In this document: in pieces, positions 23,508 to 32,065 of the stretch
Position numbering within the stretch: position 1 is the first letter of the stretch
How the letters are laid out: each line of letters begins with the position of its first letter
Source of the DNA: Actinomycetes bacterium
GTDB lineage: Bacteria; Actinomycetota; Acidimicrobiia; Acidimicrobiales; Ilumatobacteraceae
Direction: 5' to 3'
Length of the DNA stretch: 49,837 nucleotides
Assembly (NCBI GenBank): GCA_014190235.1
Contig: BJGC01000013.1
Coordinates: 1 to 49,837, forward strand
The notes under the pieces: generated by a model
Told to the model about the DNA's origin: nothing
Seen by the model: the letters and a program-made list of their open reading frames with translations, nothing else
The model's database searches: none
Translations under genes and position numbers: made by a program

Positions 23508-24701
23508 ATGGAAATACTTCTTGGTGGTCTCATCGTTCTTGTTCTCGTTCTTGGTGTCGCCCTTGTCAGGCTTCAGCGTCAGAATCACATACCCACCGCT
23601 GAGGCACCAAGCATCGATAGCGCCGGAGTAGCAGACGAACTTTCTCGCACCGTTCGAACCGAACTTGCCCACGCCATGAACACGCTGGCGGACCGCTCGA
23701 CCAAAGACCGAGAAGAAGCCCTCAAGCTCGGAGCAGATCTCATCGCCCGCGCAGGTGGTGAACAACTTGGCCAACGAGCCGACATCATTGACACCAGCAT
23801 GAAGGCAATGCAAGACAGTGTTACTGGTCGCCTTTCAGAACTCAATCTCGCACTGCAGAGTCTTCGCTCTGATAACGACAAGCAACTTTCAAGTGTCGAG
23901 ACCGCCGTGACTGCACTTGCCAAACGCACCGAGAACCTTACTGATATTCTCTCCAACTCCCAAAAGCGCGGACAATGGGGAGAACGCCTTGCTGAAGACA
24001 TGTTGCGGGCTGCCGGATTCGTCGAAGGTGTCAACTACGAAAAACAAAAACAAATCGACGGTGGCGGCAGACCTGACTACCGCTTCGAGATGCCGCCAGA
24101 TCGTGTTCTGTTTATGGACGTCAAGTTCCCCCTCGATAAATACGCGGAATACATTTCAGCAACTGATGAGGGCTTGCGGTCACTGGCAAAAGATGCTTTT
24201 ATTCGAGCAGTGCGCGGACACGTAGACACGCTCGCCAAACGTGATTACATCGATAAAGCAACCGAAAATGCAGTTGACTACGTGCTGATGTTTGTTCCCA
24301 ATGAGAGCATTAGCTCTTTTGTGCACGAAGCCAGCCCTACTCTCATCGATTACGCACTGGACAAGAAGGTTCTTCTTTGTTCGCCACTTACTCTCTACGC
24401 GTTTCTCGTTGTAGTCCGTCAGGCTGCAGATAGTTTCCATACCGAAAAAACGGCCGCTGAAATTATGCAGCAGATCAAAAAATTTGAAAAAGAATTTGAC
24501 AAATATACAGAAAGTGTTGAAAAAGTGAAAAAAAACTTTACTGCTCTCACAGCAAGCATTGGAGAAATAAGCGTTGGTGGGACCCGGCACAATAAACTTT
24601 CAGTACCAGTCCGAGACATCGACAACTTGCGCAAAAGACGTGGCATCCCAGAACTAGAGGCCGCTGACGATGACATTATTGATGTCGAAGAAGACGAGTA
24701 G
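23508..24701 (+). CDS. rmuC: DNA recombination protein RmuC
   Basis: A 397-residue RmuC-family protein. An N-terminal membrane anchor EILLGGLIVLVLVLGVALVR (about 2-21) is followed by a long coiled-coil region (about 40-155) and the nuclease-like RmuC domain: NSQKRGQWGERLAEDMLRAAGFVEGVNY, PDYRFEMPP, LFMDVKFPLDKYAEY, FVPNESISSFVHE, LCSPLTLYAFLVVVRQAA. It ends in an acidic tail. RmuC limits DNA rearrangement at repeats. ATG 23508 lies just before the hydrophobic segment; longer frames run into the SDR gene. It has no link to the catabolic genes and has its own likely promoter. Confidence 0.9.
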   Translation: MEILLGGLIVLVLVLGVALVRLQRQNHIPTAEAPSIDSAGVADELSRTVRTELAHAMNTLADRSTKDREEALKLGADLIARAGGEQLGQRADIIDTSMKAMQDSVTGRLSELNLALQSLRSDNDKQLSSVETAVTALAKRTENLTDILSNSQKRGQWGERLAEDMLRAAGFVEGVNYEKQKQIDGGGRPDYRFEMPPDRVLFMDVKFPLDKYAEYISATDEGLRSLAKDAFIRAVRGHVDTLAKRDYIDKATENAVDYVLMFVPNESISSFVHEASPTLIDYALDKKVLLCSPLTLYAFLVVVRQAADSFHTEKTAAEIMQQIKKFEKEFDKYTESVEKVKKNFTALTASIGEISVGGTRHNKLSVPVRDIDNLRKRRGIPELEAADDDIIDVEEDE

Positions 24702-24703
24702 AT

Positions 24704-25597
24704 TTACATCTGTGGGCTGCCAAATGGCGCCACATCAAGCGAACTCATTCCGGCAAACAGCGCGTCTTTATTGGCACTGATATCAGCAACGGTCCACTGC
24801 TTTTTTCCTGCATACACTGATGTTGCAACCTGGTGTTGCTGAATCCGATGGATCTCATCACCAGTCACAATAAAAATTTGACCGTTCACACCATCAGATT
24901 CTGCTGACGATAACCATGCCACCATCGGCGAAATATGCGTGGGGTCATATTTATCCCAACCACTTTCGGGTTTAGCAAACATCGGCATTGCCTGTGTCAT
25001 GGGAGTGCGTGCACGAGGGGCAATGCAATTGACATGCACATTGTATTTGCCCATCTCGCGAGCGTGAACCACGGTCATCGTGATGATGCCGCCTTTTGCA
25101 GCAGCGTAATTACTCTGCGCAGTTCCGCCAAAGAGTCCGCTTTCTGACGTGGTGTTCACAATTTTGCGTGATTTCAAAACGGCGCCTTCGCCAGCAGCCT
25201 TTGCTGCATTGCGCCAGTGAATGGCCGCGAAGTGACTGCAAGCAAAGTGCCCTTTGAGGTGCACGTCAATCACGATGTCCCATTGCTCTTGGGTCATTGA
25301 AAAAACCATGCTGTCTCGCACAAGCCCTGCGTTATTTACTAAAATATCTAGGTCACCGTGTGTCGCGATTGTTCCGTTGACAAGAGCTTCGCACGCATCC
25401 CAGTCGGCGACACTGCCGATATGTGCTGTCGCTTTGCCACCTGTCGCGACGATGGCTGCAACCGCTTCATTGGCGCTGTCAGTAATGTCGTTCACTACGA
25501 CGGTTGCTCCCTCACGGGCCAAATACTCGGCGTGACAGCGCCCCACACCTTGTCCGGCGCCCGTAACAATCGCGACTTTGCCTTTTAGTGAACTCAT
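24704..25597 (-). CDS. SDR-family dehydrogenase, HSD17B4/MFE-2-like
   Basis: A 297-residue SDR: TGAGQGVG at about 12-19, GRCHAEYLAREGATVVVNDI, NNAGLVRDSMVFSMTQEQWDIVIDVHLKGHF, NTTSESGLFGGTAQSNYAAAKGG with Ser, Tyr and Lys. The long C-terminal tail resembles Hsd4A/ChsB1-type and MFE-2 dehydrogenases. GAGGA lies six bases before the ATG at 25597. It stands alone on the minus strand, converging with rmuC over a two-base gap, and is divergent from the LLM gene at 25665. GATAAT (minus, 25647-25642) is a candidate -10. Confidence 0.84.
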   Translation of the reverse strand: MSSLKGKVAIVTGAGQGVGRCHAEYLAREGATVVVNDITDSANEAVAAIVATGGKATAHIGSVADWDACEALVNGTIATHGDLDILVNNAGLVRDSMVFSMTQEQWDIVIDVHLKGHFACSHFAAIHWRNAAKAAGEGAVLKSRKIVNTTSESGLFGGTAQSNYAAAKGGIITMTVVHAREMGKYNVHVNCIAPRARTPMTQAMPMFAKPESGWDKYDPTHISPMVAWLSSAESDGVNGQIFIVTGDEIHRIQQHQVATSVYAGKKQWTVADISANKDALFAGMSSLDVAPFGSPQM

Positions 25598-25652
25598 ACA
25601 TTTTCCTCATCTGTCTTGCACCCACCGTTCTAGCGGACGCGATTATCAACTC

Positions 25653-25658
25653 TATGCT
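25653..25658 (+). promoter_or_regulatory. Candidate leaderless -10 box with GTG start
   Basis: TATGCT is followed by six bases (GACACA) and GTG at 25665, the point where similarity to LLM proteins begins (MRVSVGLPID when the GTG is read as Met). This geometry decides the start in the absence of any ribosome-binding site. Confidence 0.4.
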
Positions 25659-25664
25659 GACACA

Positions 25665-26585
25665 GTGCGCGTATCTGTAGGCCTACCCATCGACCGTGCC
25701 GATCCAACGGGGCAGTTCTTAACGGCCACTGGTATCAGCGTCTGTGCGCAAGCAGCCCAATCGGCTGGCTTCCATGCAGTCTTTGCCACAGATCACCCCG
25801 CACCAGACGCCAAATGGTTGCGTACCGGAGGTCATCCAACGCTTGACCCGTTTGTCGCGCTGAGTTTTGCAGCAGCAGCGACGAGCCATATTCATTTGCA
25901 TACAAACCTGTTGGTACTGCCCTATCGCAATCCGCTATTGACTGCAAAGTCAGTCGCCAGTTTGGATGTGTTATCCAACGGACGCGTGATTGTAGGTGTA
26001 GGCGTGGGTTATCTGGAGTCTGAATATGACGCACTCGGAGTGCAATTTTCTGATCGTGCTGCACTCAGCGACGACGCGCTGATCGCAATGTTGAGTGCAT
26101 GGCGGGGTGAGCCCTTTGATCATGTCGGTCTTGGCTACAACGCACGCAACACCGTGGTTCAGCCAACGCCGATGCAACGACCACATCCGCCCGTTTGGAT
26201 TGGCGGCAACTCCAAACGTGCCATCGAACGCGTGGTGGCATTTGGCAACGGATGGTCTCCGATGCCAAGTTCGGCTGCAAGCGCTCGATACCTGGGCACA
26301 CCAGGAATGGACTCCATTTCTGATTTTGTTGAACGAATGAAAATGCTCACTGATCTCATGGCCGCATCTGGGCGCACTGACACAGTTGACGTTGCTGTTG
26401 TGCCCTTGGCGCTGTCTGGATTTGGCAGTCTCAACTGGTCACCAGGAGCCCTTCATGACGAGATTGGACAATTGACCGCCGCAGGCGCAACTGTGCTCGT
26501 GGTCAATGTGGGCGCCACACACCCGCTTGAATATGCCGAGCGCGTTGCCCAACTGGGATCTGAGATCATTTCTACGCTCACATAG
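25665..26585 (+). CDS. LLM-class F420-dependent oxidoreductase
   Basis: A 306-residue luciferase-like oxidoreductase. The N terminus reads (M)RVSVGLPIDRADP from a GTG start, followed by FATDHPAPDAKW, HLHTNLLVLPYRNPLLTAKSVASLDVLSNGRVIVGVGVGYLESEYDALG, QRPHPPVWIGGNSKRAIERVVAFGNGW. An ATG at 25578 would overlap the divergent SDR gene and add residues without family similarity, so it is rejected. F420 use is inferred from the subfamily. It precedes an operator-controlled operon by 89 bases. Confidence 0.84.
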   Translation: MRVSVGLPIDRADPTGQFLTATGISVCAQAAQSAGFHAVFATDHPAPDAKWLRTGGHPTLDPFVALSFAAAATSHIHLHTNLLVLPYRNPLLTAKSVASLDVLSNGRVIVGVGVGYLESEYDALGVQFSDRAALSDDALIAMLSAWRGEPFDHVGLGYNARNTVVQPTPMQRPHPPVWIGGNSKRAIERVVAFGNGWSPMPSSAASARYLGTPGMDSISDFVERMKMLTDLMAASGRTDTVDVAVVPLALSGFGSLNWSPGALHDEIGQLTAAGATVLVVNVGATHPLEYAERVAQLGSEIISTLT

Positions 26586-26598
26586 GCACCTCAAAAAG

Positions 26599-26619
26599 TT
26601 TCTGATACTGTGTCAGAAA
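26599..26619. promoter_or_regulatory. Inverted-repeat operator S3
   Basis: Arms TTTCTGAT (26599-26606) and GTCAGAAA (26612-26619) differ from the consensus by one base. The site lies 55 bases upstream of the amidohydrolase ATG at 26675. TACTGT at 26606-26611 inside the centre could itself be a -10 box, giving a leader of nearly 60 bases that carries AAGGAG. Confidence 0.65.
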
Positions 26620-26674
26620 TCAACAAAGACAAGGCTTTGCGCAAAAAACGCGGGCCTCAGAGAAGGAGTTCGAG

Positions 26675-27913
26675 ATGAGTCAAGAGATGAGCGATCGCCA
26701 GATCCCCCTCATTATCAGCGTGGATGACCATGTTGTGGAGCCTGCTCACTTGTTTGAACGATGGCTACCCGCGAAACTGCGCAACCACCCCGATGCGCCG
26801 CGCATCGAACGCCGCGGAATTGCTGGAATGAAATATGTCGGCGGAACCAAGTACGAAATCGAGTGGGACGAATCAGCGCCTAAAGCCGATACATGGTTTT
26901 ACGAAGATCTTGTCGCACCGCACAAACGACATGTTGCTGCCGTCGGTTTTGCACGCGACGACATGACGCTGTCACCAATCACATATGACGAGATGCGCCC
27001 TGGTTGCTACAGCCCCAAAGAACGACTCGCTGACATGGACGTCGATCACTTGCAGGGTTCGCTCTGTTTCCCCACAATGCCACGATTCTGTGGACAGACT
27101 TTTTCTGAGGCAAAAGATAAAGACCTAGCACTGGGTTGTGTAACTGCGTACAACGACTGGATGGTCGAAGAATGGTGCGGTGACAGTGGCGGTCGGCTGA
27201 TTCCGTTACCAATTATTCCACTATGGGATGTTGAAGCAGCAGCAAAAGAAGTGCGTCGTAATGCTGAGCGTGGATGCACCGCTGTTGCGTTTAGTGAGAT
27301 TCCGGCAAAACTCGGATTGCCCTCTATTCACACGGGGTACTGGGAACCATTTTTTCAGGCGTGTGAAGACACCAACACAATTATTTGCATGCATATTGGG
27401 TCAAGTAGTCAAATGCCAGCCACATCTCCTGATGCTCCACCGGCAGTTGCTGCAACACTGAGTTTTGGAAACGCGATGAGTTCGCTGACGGACTTTTTGT
27501 TTAGCGGCATCTTGGTAAAGCATCCCAATCTCAAACTCGCCTATAGCGAAGGCCAGATCGGCTGGATCCCGTACATTCTTGAGCGCGCAGATGATGTATG
27601 GATGGAGCATCGTGCATGGGGCGGCGTACGCGAACTTGTTCCTGAGCCACCGAGCACGTACTGGTTTCGCCAGATCTACGGATGTTTTTATCGCGACCGC
27701 CACGGCATGGAAAGTCTGCATCGCATCGGACTCGACAACGTGACATTTGAAACCGATTATCCTCACACAGATTCAACATGGCCTGATTCACAGAAAATTT
27801 TTGCCGAACAGGTGCAGCATCTTGACGATGCAAGCATCTTTAAAATTGTGCGTGGTAATGCCATCAAAATGCTCGGGCTTGACCCGGTGACTGGTCTTTG
27901 GCGCAAGAGGTAA
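26675..27913 (+). CDS. ACMSD-like amidohydrolase (amidohydrolase 2 family)
   Basis: A 412-residue paralogue of the product of 10216-11424. The opening IISVDDHVVEP carries His19 and Glu22. It shares DMRPGCYSPKERLADMDVD-type, SLCFPTMPRFCGQTF, YNDWMVEEWCGDSGGRLIPLPI, CMHIGSSSQMPATSPDAP, YSEGQIGWIPYILERADDVW and ETDYPHTDSTWPDSQ blocks with it. AAGGAG six bases upstream decides the start. It heads a plus operon with FadD17-like ligase, a third amidohydrolase and an aldolase-fold protein, under operator S3. The reaction is unknown. Pairing of this family with acyl-CoA ligases in two operons suggests action on a carboxylate before or after CoA activation. Confidence 0.85.
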   Translation: MSQEMSDRQIPLIISVDDHVVEPAHLFERWLPAKLRNHPDAPRIERRGIAGMKYVGGTKYEIEWDESAPKADTWFYEDLVAPHKRHVAAVGFARDDMTLSPITYDEMRPGCYSPKERLADMDVDHLQGSLCFPTMPRFCGQTFSEAKDKDLALGCVTAYNDWMVEEWCGDSGGRLIPLPIIPLWDVEAAAKEVRRNAERGCTAVAFSEIPAKLGLPSIHTGYWEPFFQACEDTNTIICMHIGSSSQMPATSPDAPPAVAATLSFGNAMSSLTDFLFSGILVKHPNLKLAYSEGQIGWIPYILERADDVWMEHRAWGGVRELVPEPPSTYWFRQIYGCFYRDRHGMESLHRIGLDNVTFETDYPHTDSTWPDSQKIFAEQVQHLDDASIFKIVRGNAIKMLGLDPVTGLWRKR

Positions 27914-27926
27914 CATCAACGTACCC

Positions 27927-29606
27927 ATGGAGACTCCTGCCACAATTGCGTCTCAACTGCGTGCTCGCGTCGGAGACGACCATCTTGGATATGTCCTTGA
28001 TGATGAGCAGTTTTCTTGGGACCAAGTTGCGCAACAATCAGTCATTCGAGCATCAATGCTTGAGTCTCTGGTGCGTGATTCACCGCCACACATTGGCATT
28101 TTGCTTGAAAACACTCCTGAGTATTTGTTCTTGGCAGGTGGAGCATCTTTTATCGGCGCAGCGATTGTGGGGATTAACCCCACCCGTCGCGGAGCCGAAC
28201 TTGCACGAGATATCTGCCACACTGATTGTCAAATAATTATTACGGATTCACAACAACAGGGTTTGCTCACTGGTCTTGATCTTGGCAATCTGCACACAAC
28301 TTTGATCGTGGACTCCCCTGAGTACGCTCGCCTCATCACAGATCATGCTGATGCTGTCATGCAAGATGTTTCACATGACCCGAGTCCAAGTACACCACTC
28401 TTTTTGTTATTTACTAGTGGCAGCACAAGCGCACCCAAAGCAGTGGTGTGCAGCACGACACGAATGGCGATGTCCGGAATCAGAGCATCCCAGATCACTG
28501 GTGTCACACGTGATGATGTGTGTTACTCGCCGATGCCATTGTTTCACGGAAATGCACTCATGGCCAACTGGTCATCTGCCCTTGCACACGGTGCGACTTT
28601 TGTGATGCGTCGCAAATTCTCTGCCACAAAATTTCTGGATGATATTCGTCAACACAATTGCACATTTTTTACATATGTTGGCCGCACTATCGCTTACATC
28701 TTGGGACAGCCAGAAACAAGACATGACAAGCAACACAACCTTCGTCATGCCTTTGGCACAGAAGCAAGCGCACTTGATCGTCAATTGTTCGAGCAACGCT
28801 TTGGGTGTCCCCTTATTGAGGGATACGGTTCGAGTGAGAGCGTCATTGTGATCAATCTCACCCCCGATAGCCCCAACGGTTCGTTAGGTCTTGCGCGTCA
28901 TGCCACTGACGACATTGCAGTAGTTCATCCTGACACAGGCAATGAATGTGTCGCTGCCAGATTTGATCGGCACGGAGCAATATTAAACCCCACGGAAGCG
29001 GTGGGTGAACTCGTCAATCGCAGTGGTGGTGGCGCCTTTGAGGGTTATTACAACAACGCTTCAGCAACTGAGGCACGTCTTCGTGATGGTTGGTACTGGA
29101 GCGGTGATTTGGCATACCGTGACGAGAAAGGTTTTTTTTATTTTGCGGGTCGCGATGCCGACTGGTTGCGTGTTGATAGTGAAAACTTTGCAACTGCTCC
29201 ACTTGAAGAAATCTTGCGCCGATTCCCTGGAGTCGTCATGGTTGCTGTCTATCCAGTACCCGATTCACGAACAGGAGATCAAGTGATGGCAGCGCTTGAG
29301 TTCTCACCGGGAGTCGTGTTTGACCCCAATGAGTTTGATGTTTTTTTGCAGTCCCAACGTGATCTGGGCACAAAATGGACACCACGTTTTGTGCGTATCA
29401 CTCAATCGATTCCCTTGACTGCAAATAACAAGGTCAATAAAACCCCCTTGCGCACAGAAGCCTGGATGACGAACGACCCAGTCTGGTGGCGCACAACAAA
29501 AGATGTCGCACTCACGCCTCTTACACTGGATCACGCGGCAACCTTGCATCGCGAGTTTCGCCAAAATCAACGGATGGCATTTCTGCCGGTGGGAGCAACG
29601 CTATGA
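27927..29606 (+). CDS. FadD17-like acyl-CoA synthetase
   Basis: A 559-residue ANL-family ligase. It resembles mycobacterial FadD17 (PPHIGILLENTPEYLFLAGG, VGINPTRRGAELARDI, SPMPLFHGNALMANW, MRRKFSATKFLDDIRQHNCTFFTYVGRTIAYIL, GYGSSES, GEL.NRSG.GAFEGYYN, WYWSGDLAYRDEKGFFYFAGRDADWLRVDSEN). The P-loop is the FadD17-type variant LFTSGSTSAPKAVVCS. The A10 region is PLTANNKVNKTPL, so the catalytic Lys is kept but the usual GK is NK. FadD17 activates C24/C22 sterol side-chain acids. A second copy lies at 32066-33721 on the other strand. Confidence 0.85.
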   Translation: METPATIASQLRARVGDDHLGYVLDDEQFSWDQVAQQSVIRASMLESLVRDSPPHIGILLENTPEYLFLAGGASFIGAAIVGINPTRRGAELARDICHTDCQIIITDSQQQGLLTGLDLGNLHTTLIVDSPEYARLITDHADAVMQDVSHDPSPSTPLFLLFTSGSTSAPKAVVCSTTRMAMSGIRASQITGVTRDDVCYSPMPLFHGNALMANWSSALAHGATFVMRRKFSATKFLDDIRQHNCTFFTYVGRTIAYILGQPETRHDKQHNLRHAFGTEASALDRQLFEQRFGCPLIEGYGSSESVIVINLTPDSPNGSLGLARHATDDIAVVHPDTGNECVAARFDRHGAILNPTEAVGELVNRSGGGAFEGYYNNASATEARLRDGWYWSGDLAYRDEKGFFYFAGRDADWLRVDSENFATAPLEEILRRFPGVVMVAVYPVPDSRTGDQVMAALEFSPGVVFDPNEFDVFLQSQRDLGTKWTPRFVRITQSIPLTANNKVNKTPLRTEAWMTNDPVWWRTTKDVALTPLTLDHAATLHREFRQNQRMAFLPVGATL

Positions 29607-30802
29607 CATACGAGATTGGTGACACCAATACCGACTTGTTACTCCCTACTCCACATGACAAGCCAGTGCACTACACGCTGATTTCTGTTGATGATCACCT
29701 TGTTGAGCCGCCCGACATGTTTGACGGTCGTTTACCAGCACACTTGCAAGATCGTGCACCACGACTAGTTGTCAACGAACACGGACACCAAGTCTGGAAC
29801 TTTGATGGACAAACATTTACTCAAGTGGGCATGAACGCCGTGGCAGGACGCAAACCCGAAGCACGTTCACTCGAGCCAACTCGTCTCGAAGACATGCGTC
29901 GGGGTTGTTTTGACGTGCATGAACGAGTCAAGGACATGGACATCATCGGATGTTGGGCATCACTCAACTTTCCATCTCAAATCACTGGCTTTGCCGGGCG
30001 AATTTTCAGCGGCTGCAGCGACCCAGATGTTGGTTTTGCCACAATGCGCGCTTGGAACGACTGGATGTACGAGGAATGGTGGCAACAATATCCAGACCGA
30101 TTCATCCCCTGCGGAATCACGTGGATGGCCGACGCACAATTAGGAGCAGCCGAGATCAGGCGTAATGCAGAACGCGGATTTCATACAGTGACCTTGCCCG
30201 AGCGTCCACACAATATTGGATTACCATCATTGTTCACTGGTTGGTGGGACCCCATTATCGAGGCGTGTGTCGAGACCGACACAGTGATCTCATTGCATGT
30301 CGGGTCAAGCGGTATGTATCCGATGCCTGAGAACGCTCCAGCACTACAACTCGGGGCAACGATGTTTGGACAGTTGTCACTCAACGCTTGCGCAGAGTGG
30401 TTGTGGAGTGGATACGCATACCGTTTCCCAACGCTCAAAATTGCCATGAGTGAAGGAGGTATCGGCTGGGTACCAATGCTCATCGACCGCCTCGAAAATG
30501 TTGTTGACCGAAGTGGATACGGACAAGGGTGGGATATTCGACCTGCAGATGTCTTGAAACGTAATTTTTATTTCTGCACCATCGATGATCCGAGCACAAT
30601 CGATCTCTACGACGTCATTGGCCAAGACCACATCATGGTTGAAGTTGATTATCCGCATGGTGACAGCACATGGCCAGACACGCAAGAGATACTGAAATCA
30701 GCATGGGGACATCTTCCGAGTGATGTCTTGCGCAAACTCTGCTCTGAAAATGCGGCGCGCTTATACCGACACCCACTTCCAGAGATGGTGTTGCCACGAT
30801 GA
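29603..30802 (+). CDS. ACMSD-like amidohydrolase (amidohydrolase 2 family)
   Basis: A 399-residue third member of the amidohydrolase set. LISVDDHLVEPPDMF carries His32 and Glu35. Mid-protein SLHVGSSGMYPMP and C-terminal EVDYPHGDSTWPDTQ supply the other expected ligands. It is more distant from the 10216 and 26675 proteins than they are from each other. The ATG at 29603 overlaps the stop of the ligase gene (ATGA) and the next gene overlaps its own stop the same way, so the three are tightly coupled. An in-frame start at 29486 is rejected. Confidence 0.84.
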   Translation: MTYEIGDTNTDLLLPTPHDKPVHYTLISVDDHLVEPPDMFDGRLPAHLQDRAPRLVVNEHGHQVWNFDGQTFTQVGMNAVAGRKPEARSLEPTRLEDMRRGCFDVHERVKDMDIIGCWASLNFPSQITGFAGRIFSGCSDPDVGFATMRAWNDWMYEEWWQQYPDRFIPCGITWMADAQLGAAEIRRNAERGFHTVTLPERPHNIGLPSLFTGWWDPIIEACVETDTVISLHVGSSGMYPMPENAPALQLGATMFGQLSLNACAEWLWSGYAYRFPTLKIAMSEGGIGWVPMLIDRLENVVDRSGYGQGWDIRPADVLKRNFYFCTIDDPSTIDLYDVIGQDHIMVEVDYPHGDSTWPDTQEILKSAWGHLPSDVLRKLCSENAARLYRHPLPEMVLPR

Positions 30803-31533
30803 CTCCATCGCCTGATGCTTTGTTGCCACCTATCGGTCCACGTCAAGAACTTGTGTTGTTGGCACGAACACTTCTGCTTGAGGGATACAACGACCACTTG
30901 GCTGGGCACATCACATATAAACAACCGGACGGAACTTTTTTGGTGAATCCGTGGCCACTGGTCTGGGATGAGTTTGGTCCAGATGATGTCATTGTCATGA
31001 ACGAACACGGAGAAAAACTATCTGGTGCTTGGCAGGTGCCACTTGGAATACCGCTGCATGTGGCGCTGCATCAACTGCGTCCCGATGTTGTTGTCTCTGT
31101 GCACAATCATCCTCTTTACGCAACTACATACGCCAACGCCAAGCGTGTTCCACCCCCCTATGACCAGAGCAGTGCATTGGGTGGCGGAACCGTCGTCCTT
31201 GTTGATGAATACACGACTGCAGTGAACGACGTCAACGCCGCACGATCAGCAGCACAGGCAATGGGTTTTGCCGACATGGCACTGCTCGCCAATCACGGTG
31301 TCATGGTGACAGGAATCTCAATACGCGCTGCACATCAGCGTGCAGTTGCACTTGAGCAACGCTGCAAGCATGCGTGGCACGTCGAGGCGATCGGCGGCGG
31401 AAGCCCACTTGCCCAAGAAGTTCAAGAGCGTTTGATGAGTAGCGACGGGAACCAATTTATTGGTTTTTGGGAAGCAATGGCCCGACGAGAGATACGTCGT
31501 GACCCAAGCATTATTGCGGGCGCTCCTCGTTAG
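30799..31533 (+). CDS. Class II aldolase/adducin-fold protein
   Basis: A 244-residue protein of the class II aldolase/adducin family. Zinc ligands are His102 and His104 in VSVHNHPLYATTYAN and His166 in LLANHGVMV. The segment before them reads QVPLGIPLHVALHQLRPDVV, where true fuculose-type aldolases have SSE before PLH. The catalytic glutamate position is therefore not conserved, and a retro-aldol reaction by the standard mechanism is doubtful. It could be a decarboxylase or dehydratase variant. It is coupled to the amidohydrolase by an ATGA overlap and converges with the SnoaL-like gene over four bases. Confidence 0.8.
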   Translation: MTPSPDALLPPIGPRQELVLLARTLLLEGYNDHLAGHITYKQPDGTFLVNPWPLVWDEFGPDDVIVMNEHGEKLSGAWQVPLGIPLHVALHQLRPDVVVSVHNHPLYATTYANAKRVPPPYDQSSALGGGTVVLVDEYTTAVNDVNAARSAAQAMGFADMALLANHGVMVTGISIRAAHQRAVALEQRCKHAWHVEAIGGGSPLAQEVQERLMSSDGNQFIGFWEAMARREIRRDPSIIAGAPR

Positions 31534-32063
31534 TGCCGCGACGCAATCCAGGCTTGCCATGAGTCATACCACTCTGGAAGTTCGCCTTTGCCAGAATGAT
31601 TTTTAGGCCAGTGTGCATCGGCTAAGTCGATTGGTCGCTGCAACATATCTGCCCCATACCAGAGGAGGTGTTTGCGACGCACAAACAACCAACGATCGTC
31701 AACGCGAGAATACGTATCGTGATATTGAATCTGTTGCACAATCCAAGTACCTGATGCATCGAGTGGCTCAACCTCGCCACGACAACTCACGATTCCGGTG
31801 GCATTGTCGGCGTCAATGATATCGATGACGTGATTTGTCACTTGCAAAATGCTGCGACCAAGCGGGGTGAGTTGCTGATGCAGATTGGCGATCAATGCAT
31901 CTGGACCTCGCAGGTCTTTGCCAACTCGAACATCTGGGATAAATAAATCTGCAACAGAACGAAAATCACGAGCATCTAGATACACCGCGTATCGGCTTGC
32001 CAATTGGCGAATGTCTTCATGGGCAATCAGCCATGCCATCGGATTGGTATCTCGAAGGCTCAT
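31530..32063 (-). CDS. SnoaL/NTF2-like protein
   Basis: A 177-residue protein of the SnoaL-like cone fold (NTF2 superfamily). It has the typical start IAHEDIRQLASRYAVYLDARDFRSVADLFIPDVRV, then NHVIDIIDADNATGIVSCRGE and a strand YHDTYSRVDDRWLFVRRKHLLWYG. The fold covers ketosteroid isomerases, polyketide cyclases and dehydratases, so an isomerase or hydratase role in steroid breakdown is possible but unproven. It is the last gene of a five-gene minus operon, two bases after the FadD17-like ligase. Confidence 0.78.
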   Translation of the reverse strand: MSLRDTNPMAWLIAHEDIRQLASRYAVYLDARDFRSVADLFIPDVRVGKDLRGPDALIANLHQQLTPLGRSILQVTNHVIDIIDADNATGIVSCRGEVEPLDASGTWIVQQIQYHDTYSRVDDRWLFVRRKHLLWYGADMLQRPIDLADAHWPKNHSGKGELPEWYDSWQAWIASRH

Positions 32064-32065
32064 AG

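Noticed and set aside
23585-24034. Long open frame on the strand opposite rmuC
   Set aside because: Low-complexity Ser/Arg-rich translation and no family pattern; a shadow of rmuC codon usage.
25657-25675. CTGACACAGTGCGC upstream of the LLM gene as an operator copy
   Set aside because: Only the left arm is present; the right arm at the required spacing reads TGCGC.
29486-29602. Upstream in-frame start for the third amidohydrolase
   Set aside because: It overlaps the end of the FadD17-like gene by about 120 bases; ATG 29603 gives the usual ATGA overlap and aligns with the family.
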